The notes beneath the pieces are model-generated. The model worked only from the letters and a program-made list of their open reading frames with translations, searched no databases and was not told the origin of the DNA. From assembly GCA_021773975.1 (NCBI GenBank), contig JAJFJN010000037.1, forward strand, positions 23,155 through 87,154: DNA of 64,000 bases. Direction: 5' to 3'. Positions 1 to 15,000 of the stretch are shown here, piece by piece (the stretch's first letter is position 1; each line of letters opens with the position of its first letter). This DNA is from Gammaproteobacteria bacterium (GTDB lineage: Bacteria; Pseudomonadota; Gammaproteobacteria; Chromatiales; Chromatiaceae). The position numbers and the translations under genes were made by a program.

Positions 1-3000
1 GAATAGGTTACGGCACCTAAAGCCAGCGCCGAGCTTGTTGTGCCATCTGTAAAACTCACACCACCTGTTGCATAAAACTCGACCATTGTCGTATCAATTG
101 GATCAGTGACAAAAACACTGTTGGCATCTGGCGATGCATCACCAGAGTTGCTTGGGGAAACCATATATTCAATAACCGCCCCCGGAATACGCTTTGGATT
201 TGAACCGCCATTAAATGGGTCTGATATCACCAGTGACATCTTTGTCACCGTAATGGTTGGTGAGCCACTGGCAAACCAATCTGTAGTATCCCCACCATCT
301 GTTGAATTAGTGGGAGCAATAGGCTTTTGTGTTGCATGCGAGCCGGAGGCATCAGACCAGGAGACGCTGACATAATCGATGGCCTTAGTAACCGTTGCAT
401 CCGTCAATACAAAATTCCAGGCACTTGAACCTGTGCTTGAAGCCAGCGTTAACAGCTGCCCTGAAGCGCCATTCAACGTTACGGTACCACCCGAAGCAAT
501 CGTTGTAGTTTCAGTAGCTTCAAGAGTGAGGGTATCGGCTGCTGCAACAGATTTTGTTAGATTATAAAAGGTCGTTGATCCATTAATATTTTGGGTCGTG
601 CCATTCAAGGTTACCGTACCAGTGCCCGCAGTAAGGCTGCCACTATTGGCCCAATCACCAGCAAGAGTAATATTGTAGTTACTGCCCGTTGTTGTAAGCG
701 TGGCATCGGCCTCAATGGTTACATCACCTGTTAATGCATTGCCTCCAGTGAGGTGGCCAGTGAGTGAATAGGTGGTTGCAGCAGTCGGAGTAAGCTGCAA
801 GCTGCTATAAGGTAGCGTAGCAATATTGGTTGCTGTAGTTGTACCTGTGTATTTAACCGTGGAGGTCCCTGCAGTAAAGGTGCCGCTATTGCTCAGCGGT
901 GTACCTGTGCCATCAATTTCCAATACGTAACTGCTGCTCCCCAAGCCTAAAGTACCGGCAGATACCGTCATAGTTTGCACCTTGGCATTGCTGCCCAGGG
1001 TCAAGCTGGTGCCATTGACGACAACATCTTCAAAGTCCTGCCCAGCCGATGAGTCGGTGAGGGTAGTAGTGCCATCAAAGGTCCAGTTGGCGGTGCGTGC
1101 TGTTACATCGATGGAGCCACTGGCGCCGACGGTGAGAGCCGCTGCGGTATTGACCGTTGGATCATTGGTGCTGATATCCAGGTCACCATCGGTGATTGTA
1201 AGAGCACCGTTAACATTGATGGCATCGGCGATGATGATGTCGTCACTGCCACCGGCACCGGTGTTGTTTAGGGTCAGGTTGTTAAAGGCGCTGCCGCTGC
1301 TGGTGACGGTCTGATCCGCAGTACCGTTCAGGGTGACGGTGCTGGTACCGGGGTTGAAAACGGCTTGAGTGGAGCCACCACCCACGGGTGCAACAATTAT
1401 GTGTCTACCGACAGTAATGGCACTGCTACCTGCATTGAATGTTTTCGGTAGTGTATCGCCACCGCTACCAACTCTTAGGTCACCGCCCACATTCAGGGCA
1501 AAGTTATTGGTATTGTAGGTGACTGCTCGGTTTGGTTGCCAATAGCCATGAATAAAGAGTACGCGTGAACCATTAATGGTGACATCGCCAGTTTGATTGA
1601 CGGTCATACCGTTAGCAGCCAGCATAATGTCGCAGTCGTAACCGTTGGTTAATGTTGGAAGATTGAGTGTGCTGGCAGAGTTAAGCGTTAACTGGGTAAT
1701 CGTTAAGTTGGACGCAGGATCAAAACTCAGTACGTTCGGGCCTGCGCCGGTGAGGAATATTTCCGTTGCGCCGGCATCGGCTAGTTCACCTGAACCAACG
1801 CTAAGTAGATTCAATATTGAAAGTGTGCTGTTTAGTGTGTCGGTGACACCACTTTGGCCTGCAGTTAGGTTGGAGAAACCGTTGTACCAATTCCCAGTGA
1901 GATTGTTATAAGTGATGCTGCTGCCTGCACCATTTATAACAATACTGGCGTTGTTGTAGTCCGTGCTGTCAATGCTGCCATCAACGGATAAACTTCCTGC
2001 GACGGTGATGGTTGATGAATTGGCTTCGACCTGGCCCGCTGCGGCCTGACTGAAATTGCCACCGACAATCACGGCGTAGTTGCTACCCGTCGTATTAACG
2101 ATGCCGTCGGTAACGGTGAAGTCGCCATCCACATCAATCGCACCTGCCAGTTGGAAGGTCGCACTGCCGGCCGCATCATTAAAGACGATATTCTGGAAGT
2201 CGTGATTTACATCCACACCGCCGGGGGTGATGGTGTTGGTGCCGCTAGCGGCATCAAAGGTCACGGTGCCGGTAGAGCTGAAGACACCCGCTGCATCCAC
2301 ATCCCAACTACCGGAAACATTGATGGCATTCGCTGCCGCATCAAGTGTACCGACGATATCCATATGCACGGTGTCGATAGTGGCGCCCGGCGCATAGGTA
2401 TCGCCCGTCCAGACATACAACTCTGTCGCACTGCCACCAACGGTTAGATTGTCGCTGCCGTCGGTGGTGTAGAGAATCTCTGCATCACTATAGGCACCCA
2501 ATGCCGTGGTCATATTGGCATTGGTGAGAGTGCCACCATTATCATGCCGCACAATTAAACGGTCGGCATAGATATTCAAGCCTGCCAAGGCATTGCCATT
2601 GGAAACAGTAACTGTGGTGCCATCACTGGCATGACCGTCGATGTAGACGATCATGGCGTCGGTTGCACTCACCGAGGCATTGATGGAGTAGGCACCAGTG
2701 ACCGTTGTGTCGGTACCCACACTGCTACCGTTAACAATCAAACGTACGGTTGCACCATCGGCAATCGGGGTGGTGCCTTCATCGGTATAAACCGTGCCGG
2801 AGATAGCGACACCCACGACAACATATTCGTAGGCGCCCACATCGCAGGAAGCGTTTTGTGGACGGGCAGTACCGCGTACGTCGGTGGTGACGGTGGTGCC
2901 ACAGCCGTTGGTGCCATTTGGAATTTGGTCGAGGGCAAAGCTGCCTGCGGCCAAGGCATGGGTCTGGAACAGGCCGCCGTTACTGGCCAGTGCCCCCATG

Positions 3001-6000
3001 TTGAGGTTCCCGGATGTGACACTATTTTGATCCCCGGTTCCGGCAAAACTACAGGTGCTGGTAATGGTTTCCAGGTTATAACCACCACTGGTGATGCTGC
3101 CGAAACAGTTGCCACCGGGGTTATCACCAATGATGGAGTTGCTGATATTGATGGTGCCGCCATTTCTACGGTATGCAGGAAACCCACTATGATTGCTAAT
3201 GGTGACATTGGTTAAAGTAGTGGTTCCACCAGAGGTGGTAAATGCAGGGCCACTTGAGGTAGCGGAGTTACCGCTGAAGGTAACATTGGTGGCAGTAAAA
3301 TCAGAGCTGTTGCGTATTGAGCCACCATTAGAGGCCGAGTTGCCACTGGCAACACCACCCGTCCAGGTCACTGTTGGGCCAATCGCATAGATTGCACCGC
3401 CGTTACCAGTGCCGGTGGCGCTGTTGCCACTCAATTCCACATCGGTCATGGTAATGGTATTGGTTGTTACACTGCTGATACCCGCACCATGACCGGAAGT
3501 GGTGTTGTTCTTAATCGCGACACGAGTCAGGTCAAGGGTGGTCCCTTGGTGATAGATACCGGCGCCGGTACCGCTACCGGAATTGGCATTTTGCAGAGCC
3601 AGGTCGTTCAGGGTGACGGTGGCAGCACCTGCAATGATATCCAGTATCCGTTCATTTAGAACACCGGCATTACCGTCGATAAGGGTGGTGGTAATACTGT
3701 CACCGTTGATGGTGACGCTTTCGGTGATATCCAGGTCACCGTCGCTATTATCGTTATCCGCTCCAGCGGTTCGGGTGAGGGTGTAGGTGGCAGCTGCGAG
3801 GGTAATGGTATCGGTACCGATATTGGCATTGGCGGCGCTGATGGCCTCACGCAGAGAACAGTCAGCCGTATCACAACTACCATCATGGGTATCAGCAGTT
3901 TTGGTAACAACATAGGTAACAGCCCCGGTATCGATAGGGGCATCCGCAACACCATCCGTTATGGCCGCATTACCTACAACATCCTTGCTAAAGCCCGCAG
4001 TAACATCCAGGGTATCGGCCTCGTTGATACCTCCAAATCCAGTGGTACCTTCCAATGCTGTTGCCTTAGCACCCGCCAATACCATTGTGAGGGTAGTAGC
4101 ATCAGTAACTGTCAGACTGGTGACATCAGCTTCAGCAAAAGTGATATTTGCAGTGGTAGCACCATCCCCATTGATATCCCAAACAAACTTGGTCCAATCG
4201 ACATAGGATTTGATATCGGTAGATGCAGTAGCAATGGTGGTGAAATTGGTGCCGGTAATCACCATGGTGTCGCTGGCTGCGGTGTAGGTAGCCGAGGTGA
4301 TGGTAGCCGTTGGCGCAACATCATCCACCTGGAAGTTTTGCGAGGTGGCGGCCACTGCGCTATCCACTGTGCCATCGTTAACGGTGAAACGAATTTGAAT
4401 ATCACTCTGGTCGGTGCCACTGATGCCGGTGACATCGGCATGATCACTATCAAAGGTGAAGCTATGCACCGTACCAGTCCAGTCTGTTGCAGAGGAGTAG
4501 CTGCTGCCGTTGTCTTCCCAATTTGTTGAAAGAGATGCAGAGGCATCCGCATTGGTGGGCGCATTCCAGACGGAGCCACCGTCAACAGAGTATTCAAATG
4601 TATTCAGTGTCACATTATCGCTATCAGCATCCTGAGCGCGGAAGTTGATGGTGACGATGCCATCGCCATTGGCGGACTGAGTGACCTGTGCAGTTGGGAT
4701 GACGTTGTCCGCCGTATAACCACCCATCGGCGCACCGTTGTAGGCATTGAATCTGGCCAGTGCTTGGGAGCTGGTCAGCGTGGTGTTATAGACCAGAACT
4801 TCATCAATGAGGCCGTTATAGTTTATGTGTCGGTCTGAGCCACCGATCCCAATCTTTTGTGTACCACCCGCCATGTTGTCATAGCTATTCACCGACAAGG
4901 ATTGCGCAACACCGTTAACATATAGCTCACCGCTGTAGGTGCCACTGACGTCACGGTAAGTGCCGACAATGTGATACCAGGTGCCGGCGGTCCAGCTTGC
5001 CTGGGTACTCTGGATATTTCCTCCCATGGAACCCATGTGAAGTTTGCCGTCGCCATTTATGGTGACGAAATATGAGTCAATATTGGCACTCCATTGTCTT
5101 TCAAGGAGGATGACATAATCCGACAACGAGGAGTTATAGGTCACTGCCGGTTTAAACCATAATTCGACCGTGACCTCTTCAGTGATATTAAGCGGCGCGC
5201 TGTTTGGCACCTCCACATAATCACCGGTGCCGTCAAAGCTTAGGGCGTAGCCGGATTTGCCGGATGCAGTCCAGGTGGCATTGTAGACCGTACCGTCATT
5301 GCTACCGATGCTGTCTGCTGCTGTGCTGCCGCTGGTTTCGTCAAACTTCCAGTAGGCGACGGCACCGGGGGTGATGCCGGGGAATATGTTGCTAATTGTT
5401 TGAACCGCTGTTCCGGTAACACCGTCTGTGTCAACGTAGGTGACACGTACGTCGTAGGACGTGCTGACGATGAGACCTGTGATGGTGGTTGTGTAAGGGC
5501 TTGCAGCGTTTGGCGCTGTGGTTACCCAATTGGTCCAGGTGGTCGGCTCGGATGAGAGTTTATAATCGACGGTATAGGTGCTGTCGTTATCTTCATCATC
5601 GGTGTAAGGCATGCTGACATCAATGCTGTTGTTGCCACCCGACACAGCCGTGGCAGTGCCTGCCGCCGTTGAGTTGATGGCGGTAGTCAACGGTGCATCG
5701 GCTACCCCGTCAGTGGTGGCGGCATTGCCAGCCAGGTCTTTCGAGAATCCGGCAGTCACATCCAAAGTGTCCACTCCACCGGTTGCACCGTAACCCGCAG
5801 ACCCTTCCAGGCTTGTGCCTTTAGCACCGGCAAGCACCAGGGTGAGGGTAGTGGCATCGGTCACGGTCAGGCTGGTGACATCACCCACAACAAACGTAAC
5901 GTTGGCGGTGGTGGCGTTATCACCGTTGATGTCCCAAACAAATTTGGTCCAATCCACATAGGATTTAATATCGGTACTGGTTGCTGCAATGGTGGTGAAG

Positions 6001-9000
6001 TTGGTGCCGGTAATCACCAGAGTGTCACTTGCTGCGGTGTAGGCGGCCGAGGTGATGGTGGCGGTAGGCGTAACATCATCTACCTGAAAATTTTGTGAGG
6101 TGGCCGGGGCCGTGCTGTCTAGTGTGCCATCATTAACAGTAAACCGTACTTGGATGTCCGATTGATCGGTGCCTGCAATGCCGGTGACATCCGCATGGTC
6201 GGCATCAAAGGTGAAACTGTGCACCGTACCAGTCCAATCGGTTGCAGAGGAGTAGCTGCTGCCGTTGTCTTCCCAATTTGTTGAAAGAGATGCAGAGGCA
6301 TCCGCATTGGTGGGCGCATTCCAGACGGAGCCACCATCCACAGAGTATTCAAAGGTGTTCAGTGTTACGCCATCACCATTAGTGTCTTTTATACGGAACT
6401 GTACCGTGACAATGGCATCACCATTTGATAACTGTGTCACTTGAGCCGTAGGAATCACATTGTTGGCCGTGTAACCACCAAAAGGCGCACTATTGCTGGG
6501 TAGATATTCATAGGCGCCAATATCGCAGGTAGCCGTGAGGTCTCCATCACCATCATAAGGACGTGCCCCACCACGTTGATCAACATTACCTACATCGGCA
6601 TCGGCACAGGTGGCATTATCACCCGCATCAATCGCAGGACTGATAGTGGGCGTGAGCGGCAGTGCATGGGTCATGGTTGGGCCACCGTTGTCGGCCAGGG
6701 TGGCGTTGATCAGCGAATCAGTATTTATATCGCCGGTACCATGGGTGAAACACTCGGTATTATCGGTATCAAGCCCATCACCATCGTGATGCAGGTTATA
6801 ACCACCCGAGGTAACGCCGGTACACATGCTGGTGGTGGTGCTGGTTTGAGTCACGATGGAGTTGGTCATAGTACAGCTGTTACCACGAATCGCATCGGCT
6901 GTTGCCGTACCCTCATTGCTATAGAAGGTTGAGTTTTTAATGGTGCAGCTTGAGTTGCTGTAGATCGCGCCGCCGTCGCTGACGGCCGTGTTGGCCGAGA
7001 AGGTGGAGTTGATGAACTTGACACCGGCACCGGCACTGTAAATAGCGCCACCATCATCGAATAACGATTTATTATTGCTGAATGTTGAGCCGCTAATGGT
7101 GCCAACCTGCATGTAAATGGCACCGCCCATTTTCTTGGCATCAAAATCCTTGAACGTTGAATTGGTGACATTCAGATTAACAGCGCCACCATTGATGTAG
7201 ATGGCGCCACCTCTGTTGGCATCATAACTGGCGCCGCTCCGGCCGGTAAACACGCCGTTTGTAATATTGAGGTTGCCACTACTATAGATGTGTCCGCCAG
7301 AATCACCTGAATCATAATTACCGTCTTCAACCCAGTTGTTGCTGAAGATATTGGTGCCGCTGGTGGTAGTAATGGTCAGGGCATTAGCACCGTTGTATAT
7401 GGCTCCGCCCAGATTGTTGGAATAGGTATTGGTGACATCTACATCGGTCAGGGTACCGCCGTTCATGAAGATGGCGCCGCCGTTGCCATTGGTTCTGAAC
7501 TCATCAAAGGTGGCATTGTTGAGTGCCAGGGTATTGGTGCCGTTTACATAGATGGCGCCACCATTGTAGGCATCCAGACTTGTACCGGCCCGGCCGCTAA
7601 AATCGGCGTTTGTGACCGTGAGGTCGGCATCACTATAGATGTGACCGCCGTAATCCCAGGTGCTGTCTGCGCCGTTTTCCGCCCAGTTGTTGCTAAAGAT
7701 ATTGCTGCCGCTGGTGGTGGTAATGGTGAGGGCATTGTTGTAGTTGACAATGGCGCCGCCGCGATTATTGGTCGTGTTGTTGGTGAAATCCACATCGGTC
7801 AGGGTGCCGCCGGTCATATAGAGGGCACCACCGTGTCCGGCGGTATAGAAGCTGTCAAAGGTGGCGTTGGTGATATTCAGGGTACGGGTGGTGCCCGCGA
7901 TGTAGACCGCGCCACCCACATAGGCATCATAGCCTGACGCCCGGCCGGTAAAGTCGGCATTGGTGATGGTAACGTCGGCATCACTATAGATATGGCCGCC
8001 GTAATCCCAGGTACTGTCCGTACCGCTTTCAGCCCAGTTGTTGGTGAAGATATTGCTGCCGCTGGTGGTGGTAATGGTCAGGGCGTTGGTGTAGTTGACA
8101 ATGGCGCCGCCACGATTATTGGAGACGTTGTTGGTGAAATCCACATCGGTCAGGGTGCCGCCACTCATATAGAGCGCGCCACCGTGTCCGGCAGCATAGA
8201 AGCTGTCAAAGGTGGCGTTGGTGATATTCAGGGTATGGGTGGTGCCAACCATATAGATCGCGCCGCCCACATAAGCGTCATAACCTGTAGTCCGGCCGGT
8301 AAAGACGGCGTTTTCAATGGTGAGGTCGGCATCACTATAGATCTGGCCGCCATAATCCCAGGTGCTATTTGTACCGTTTTCGGCCCAGTTGTTAGTGAAG
8401 GCATTGGTGCCACTGGTGGTGGTGATGGTGAGGGCGTTGGTGAGGTTGACAATGGCCCCGCCCCGGTTATTCGACACATTGTTGGTGAAATCCACATCGG
8501 TCAGGATGCCGCCGCTCATATAGAGGACACCACCATGCCCATTGGCATAGAAGCTGTCAAAGGTGGCGTTGGTGATATTCAGCGTATGGGTGGTGCCATT
8601 CATATAGATGGCGCCACCTGAGTAAGCGTCATAACCTGAAGCCCGGCCGTTAAAGGTGGCGTTGGTGATGGTAACGTCGGCATCACTCCAGATGTGGCCG
8701 CCAAAGTCGTTGGTTTGGGTGCTGTTGTTGAGATAGTTGTAGTTAAGGGTGTTGGCGGTGCCGTTGATGGTCAGGGCATTGGTAATGTTGTGGACACCAC
8801 CACCGGTAATATCCGAGTAGCTGTTGGTGATGGTGACATCGGTCAGCGTTGCACCATTGGTGTAGATCGCGCCACCGGCGTTTTGCGCCTTACAGTTATC
8901 CAGCGTGCTGCCGGTCACGGTGAGGTTGATATCTGAATAGATACAGCCGCCATTCAGTGTTAAGGCTTCACCGTTAATAATCTTTACATCATCGATCTGC

Positions 9001-12000
9001 GAGCCGGTGGCTGTGGCCTGGAAGTGGAAGATACGATCACCGTTATTACCGCTGATGATGGTATTGGCGATGCCGTTACCAGCGATGGTCACCGGATAGA
9101 CAATATCCAGGTCACCAGAGTTGTTTGAATCCTCGCCAGCGCTACCGGTGAGGGTAAAGGTGCCATTGGGGATAAAATCGATGGTGTTGAGATCGGATAA
9201 GGCATTGGCCGCAGCAACCGCTTCGCGCAAAGAGCAGTCGGCATCACAGGTACCATCATTGGTATCCGCCGTTTTGGTCACGGTGTAAGAGACGACCGGT
9301 GTGCTGATCGCCGCATCCGCCACGGCATCGGTGCTGGAAACATTTCCCACCACATCGATACTAAAACCTGCAGTGACATCCAGGGTATCTGCACCGCCCG
9401 TTGTGCCGTAACCCGCAGTACCTTCAAGTGCTGTGCCTTTGGCGCCGGTGAATATGATGGTCAGGGTGGTGGCGTTGGTAACAGTGGCGCTGGTGATGTC
9501 ACCCTCTACAAAGGTGACGTTAGCGGTGGTGGCATTATCACCATTGATATCCCAGACAAATTTTGTCCAATCCACATAGGATTTAACATCGGTGGCAGCA
9601 TCCGCAATGGTGGTGAAATTTGTGCCGGTGACCACCAGGGTATCAGCTCCCGGCGTATAGGCGGCCGAGGTAATGGTTACGGTCGGCGAGACATTATCCA
9701 CCTGGAAGTTCTGGGAAGTAGCCGCTGCCGCACTGTCCAACACCGCATCATTTACGGTAAAGCGCACCTGTACATCGGATTGATCCACGCCCGCCATGCC
9801 GGCCACGTCCGCATGGTCGGTATCGAAGGTAAAGCTGTGTACGGTTCCGCTCCAATCCGCGGCAGAAGAGTAGCTGCTGCCGTTGTCTTCCCAATTTACA
9901 GAGAGCGAGTTGGATGCGTCTGCGTTGGTAGGCGCATTCCAGATGGAACCGCCATCCACTGAGTATTCAAAGGTATTGAGTGTTGTGGTATCGGTCTGAC
10001 CATCCTTGATGCGGAAGTTGATGGTCATGATGCCATCACCGCTGCCGGACTGGGTGACCTGCGCGGTGGGGATGACGTTATCGGCCGTATAACCACCGAA
10101 CGGCGCACTGTTGGTAATCAGCGTGCCATCCGCCACACCATCGGTGGTGGCGGCATTGCCCACCACATCTTTGGAAAATCCTGCGGTGACATCCAGCGTA
10201 TCTGCGCCGCCGGTTGAACCATACCCAGCTGTGCCTTCAATCGCTGTCCCCTTGGCACCGGTGAAGAGCAGGGTGAGGGTGGTGGCATCGGTTACGGTCA
10301 GGCTGGTAACGTCGCCTTCGACAAAGGTGATATTGGCGGTGGTGGCATTGTCACCGTTGATATCCCAAACAAATTTGCTCCAATCCACATAGGATTTGAT
10401 ATCCGTGCTGGCTGTGGCAATGGTGGTGAAGTTGGTGCCGGTAATGGTCAGTGTATCGCTGTTTTTATTGTAACCGGCCGAGGTGATGGTGGCGGTGGGA
10501 GCCACATCATCCACCTGGAAGTTCTCAGAGGTAGCAGGGGCAGCGCTATTCGCGGTGCCGTCATTAAGGGTAAAACGAACCTGGATATCCGATTGATCGG
10601 TACCGGCAATGCCGGTGACATCAGCATGGTCGGTATCGAAGGTAAAGTTGTGCACCGTACCGGTCCAGTCCGTGGCCGAGCTGTAGCCACCGCCGCCGTT
10701 ATTGTTCCAGTTGGTGGAGAGTGAAGTGGAGGCATCACCGTTAGTGGGCGCATTCCAGGTAGAACCACCATCCACCGAGTATTGAAAGGTGTTTAGCGTG
10801 GTATTTTCACCGTCATTGTCTTTGGAGCGGAAGTTAATGGTAACAATGGCATCACCGCTTGAAGACTGCGAGACCTGCGCGGTTGGGATGACATCGTTGG
10901 CGGTATAACCACCATAGGGCGGGAAGTTGCCGCCGTATTCATCGGCACCTATATCGTAGCCTGATCCGGCCGGACGACCACCGCCATCGATATCATTAGC
11001 AGGTGCGCCCGTGGAGGTGGCCTGATCGATAATGGTGGAGGTGATTTGAAGATGGAAATCACCCGTATCTGTGGGAGACCCCAGGGTGGCAAACTGATAA
11101 TCGACAAACACCGGATCAACATCAAAGTTGCTGCCACCACCGCCGGAACCTTCCACGTCAGAGTAGGTAATGGTTGGCGTGCCGCCATACTGTTTGAGTA
11201 CCGCATCACCCGCAGTATTGCCGTACATGATGCTGTTGGTAATGGTGCCGTTGGTCCAGATACCACCGCCATCATCATAGGCATAGTTACCGGAGAATGT
11301 GCTGTTCATGATGATGGTGGTGCCGCTGGCATAGATACCGCCACCATCGTTGGTGGTGGCGCGGTCGGCGACGTTACCGCTAATAATGGAGTTGGTCACG
11401 GTTAATGTATTGCTGGTATTGAGGCCTGCGCCCTGACTACCCCGGTTGCCGATGAGGTAGCTGCGGTCGATCTGCAGTTTCATATTGGTGGCGATGGCAC
11501 CACCGGCGTAGTTCTCATTTTCAACGTTATTCTTGATGGTTGAATCGGCGATGGTGTCAGTAGTGGCATATACGCCAGTAATGAACATGGCTGCACCCGC
11601 ACGGCCAGAGGTGTTGGCCGAGAAGGTGCTATTGCTAATGCTCAGCGGTGAACCAGTAGCATAGAGACCACCACCATTATTGCCGGCAGAAGTAACATTG
11701 CTGCTCACGGTAACATTATCAAAGGTTGTGGTATCCGAGACACTCGCCAAATAGATTCCACCACCACTGCTGCCACTGTTATTGGAGACTGTTGCCCCCC
11801 CGCTAAAAGCCATGGGCAAGGCATTGGAATAGATACCACCACCGGTGTAATTGCTGGAGGCATTGGCATCAATGGTGGTACCGGAAATGGTGGTCTTGGT
11901 ACCTGGGGCAAAAGCGGCATAACTGCCGGTCAAATAGATGCCACCACCGTTACGACTACCACTGTTATTGGAGATGGTGCCGCCGGTGATGGTCATGGGT

Positions 12001-15000
12001 GATGAACTGGAATAGACGCCACCACCCGGTTGTGCGGTACCCGTATTGCTATTGATGTTGGTATTGGTAATCACCGTGACCAAGGGTGCACTGACCAGCC
12101 GCAGACCGGAGCCGGACTGTCCCGAGTTATTGGTAATGGTACTGCCGGTGATCTCAACAGGTGATCCATTGGAATAGACACCACCACCTACATAGCCCTG
12201 TGCATTGTTGCCATTGATGGTGGTGCTATCGATAGTGGTCTTGGTGTTGGCTGGAAAACCGGCATAGGCGCCGGTCATATTGATACCGGCACCATCGCGT
12301 GAGACATTGCTATTGATGGTGGTGCCATTGCTGATGTCCATCGGTGAATCGATGGAGTAGATACCACCGGCGATAGTGGCCCCGGCAGCATTGGAATTGA
12401 TAGCCACGTTATTGATGATGGTGATAGTCGGTACATTTTCCAGACGCAGACCGGCGCCGAAGGTACCTGAGTTATTCGAGATAGAACCGCCAGTAATCGA
12501 GATCGAGCTGGCATTGGCATAAATGCCGCCGACGTTATAGCCGTTGGCATTATTGTTGTCGACATTGGTATTAGTCAGGGTAGAGGTGCCTGACATGCTT
12601 TGCAGGTAAATACCGGCATAAGTGCGACCGGAGTTAAAAGTAACATTAGAGTTGTTGAGCGTAATGCTGGTGCCGTTAAGGGCGTAGATGCCGGAACCTT
12701 TGTTGGCTTGGTTAGCCGTACCACTCTGACCGATGGTGGTACTGATGATCGTGGCGCCGCCGGTATTGATGTAGATGCCGCCGCCATAGTTTGGATCACT
12801 GTTGGTAACAATCGTTAACACATTACCTTCGATGATGCTGTTTTGGATGGTTGGCTCCGAACTGGCAATGATCTTGATACCACGCGCACTTGCGCCGCTG
12901 CCCTGGTTATCGATGGTGAAGCCATCCAGTACCGCGCTGGATGTCTCACCACTATCAAAGGTAACAACCGCATCGGCCGCACCGGTGCCTTGGATCTTGG
13001 TCAGAGCGGCACCGTTTTCTGACACAAGGGTAACCAGCTTGCCGTTGAAATTGATGTTTTCGCTATAGGTGCCATTTTTAACGGTGATGGTTTCGCCATT
13101 GCTGGAGGCATCAATGGCAGCCTGGATGGTCGTGTAGGTACATCCCGAGGCACAAACCGTCATGGTTGCTATAGTCAGCGCCCCATCAGCCACGACATCT
13201 GTCGTGGCTGCATTGCCCGCCGCATCTTTACTGAACCCGGCAGTGACATCTATTGAGTCAGTGCCACCGGTATCACCGTATCCGCTGGTAGCTTCAATAG
13301 CCGTCCCTTTCGCGCCAGTGAAGATCAGGGTAAGGGTGGTGGCGTCTGTGACAGTCAGACTGGTGACATCCGCCTCGACAAAGGTGGTGTTGGCGGTAGT
13401 GGCATTATCGGCATTGATATCCCAGACAAACTTGGCCCAATCCACATAGGATTTTATATCAGTGCTAGCGGTGGCAATGGTGGTGAAGTTGGTGCCGGTA
13501 ATAACAAGGGTATCTGAGCTGGCAGTATATTCCGCTGAAGTAAAGGTTGCAGTGGGTGCAACATCATCTACCTGAAAACTTTGTGAGGTAGCCGCTGCAG
13601 CACTGTCATCGGTACCGTCATTAAGCGTAAAGCGAATTTGAATATCACTTTGATCCGTACCTGATATACCGGTGACATCAGCATGATCGGTATCGAAGGT
13701 GAAGCTGTGTACAGTACCCGTCCAGTCGGTGGCCGAGGTGTAGCTGCTGCCGTTATCTTCCCAGTTGGTTGAGAGTGATGTTGACACATCAGCATTGGTG
13801 GGTGCATTCCAGGTAGAACCACCATCGACAGAATATTCAAAGGTATTCAGGGTAACGCCTTCCGTTTCAGCATCCTGGGCACGGAAGTTGATAGTGATGA
13901 CGGCATCGCCACTGCTGGACTGAGTGACCTGGGCCGTGGGAATAACATTGTCTGCCGTATAACCGCCCAGAGGGGCGGTGTTGCCGCCACCTCCTACACC
14001 GTATTCGTAGGCACCTTTGTCGTACAGTGCATTGATAGGCCGTGAGGTGCCATCAATATCATCAGCCGGTGCGTTGGTGGCATCGCCGGTATCGATAGAG
14101 TTGGAGCTGGCTTGCAGATCGTAGTTGCCGGTGGTGGTGGGGGTGCCCCCGGTAGCTGGAGCATTGGTGACAAATGTTGGATCAGTTATTTGCACGTTTG
14201 TGCGGGTTCCGCTGGGGGCTATCTCATATATGCCAGCGGTGCCGTGATCAGAAAGGTTGCCGTAAACGATGCTGTTAGAAATATTCTCGGTGCCTCCAGC
14301 ATAGATACCGCCACCATGATTGTAGGCATAGTTGTCGGCAACAGTACTGAAGTAGAGATTTAAGGTTGCGCCAGCTTCTACATATATACCACCACCGTCA
14401 GCTTGCCAGGCACTTTTGGTAACGTTACCGGCAATGACCGTATTGGTAATGGTCGCTGTGCCTGAAGCGATCTTAATACCACCGGCATCAGAGTTGTTAC
14501 TGCCACCATCTGTCCAGTTCCCCAGAATATGGCTTTTTGACAGAGTCAAAGAGGGAGATGTACCCCCCATGTAGATAGCTCCACCACCGTTATCAGCGTT
14601 GTTGGTATTGGACTTAAAAGTAGTGGTGCTGATATTGGCGGTTGATGATTCCATATACAAACCACCGCCACCCTTATTACCCAGGTTACTTTCAAAGATA
14701 CTGCCAGTGATGGTCAGGGTGCTACTCCCTATGTGGTAGATACCCCCACCTTTTTCACCACTGGTGCCAACCGAGTTATTTTGGATGATGGTATCGATAA
14801 TGGTGGCACCACCCGTGCCGGTGATCTTGATGCCAGCACCCTGACCGGGTGAGGCATAGTACGCTTGGTTGTTTTCTATGATGCAGTTTTGAATGGTGGG
14901 GGTAGCGTTGGTAATGGTAATACCACGGGTGTTTGATGCATTCGACGTATTGTTATCGAGAGTAAAGCCATCCAATACAGCACTGGATGTTTCACCACTT

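Noticed and set aside
7239..8708. Regular repeats as a CRISPR array
   Set aside because: The unit is 351 bp, diverged and coding in frame; there are no short identical repeats with unique spacers and no cas genes.
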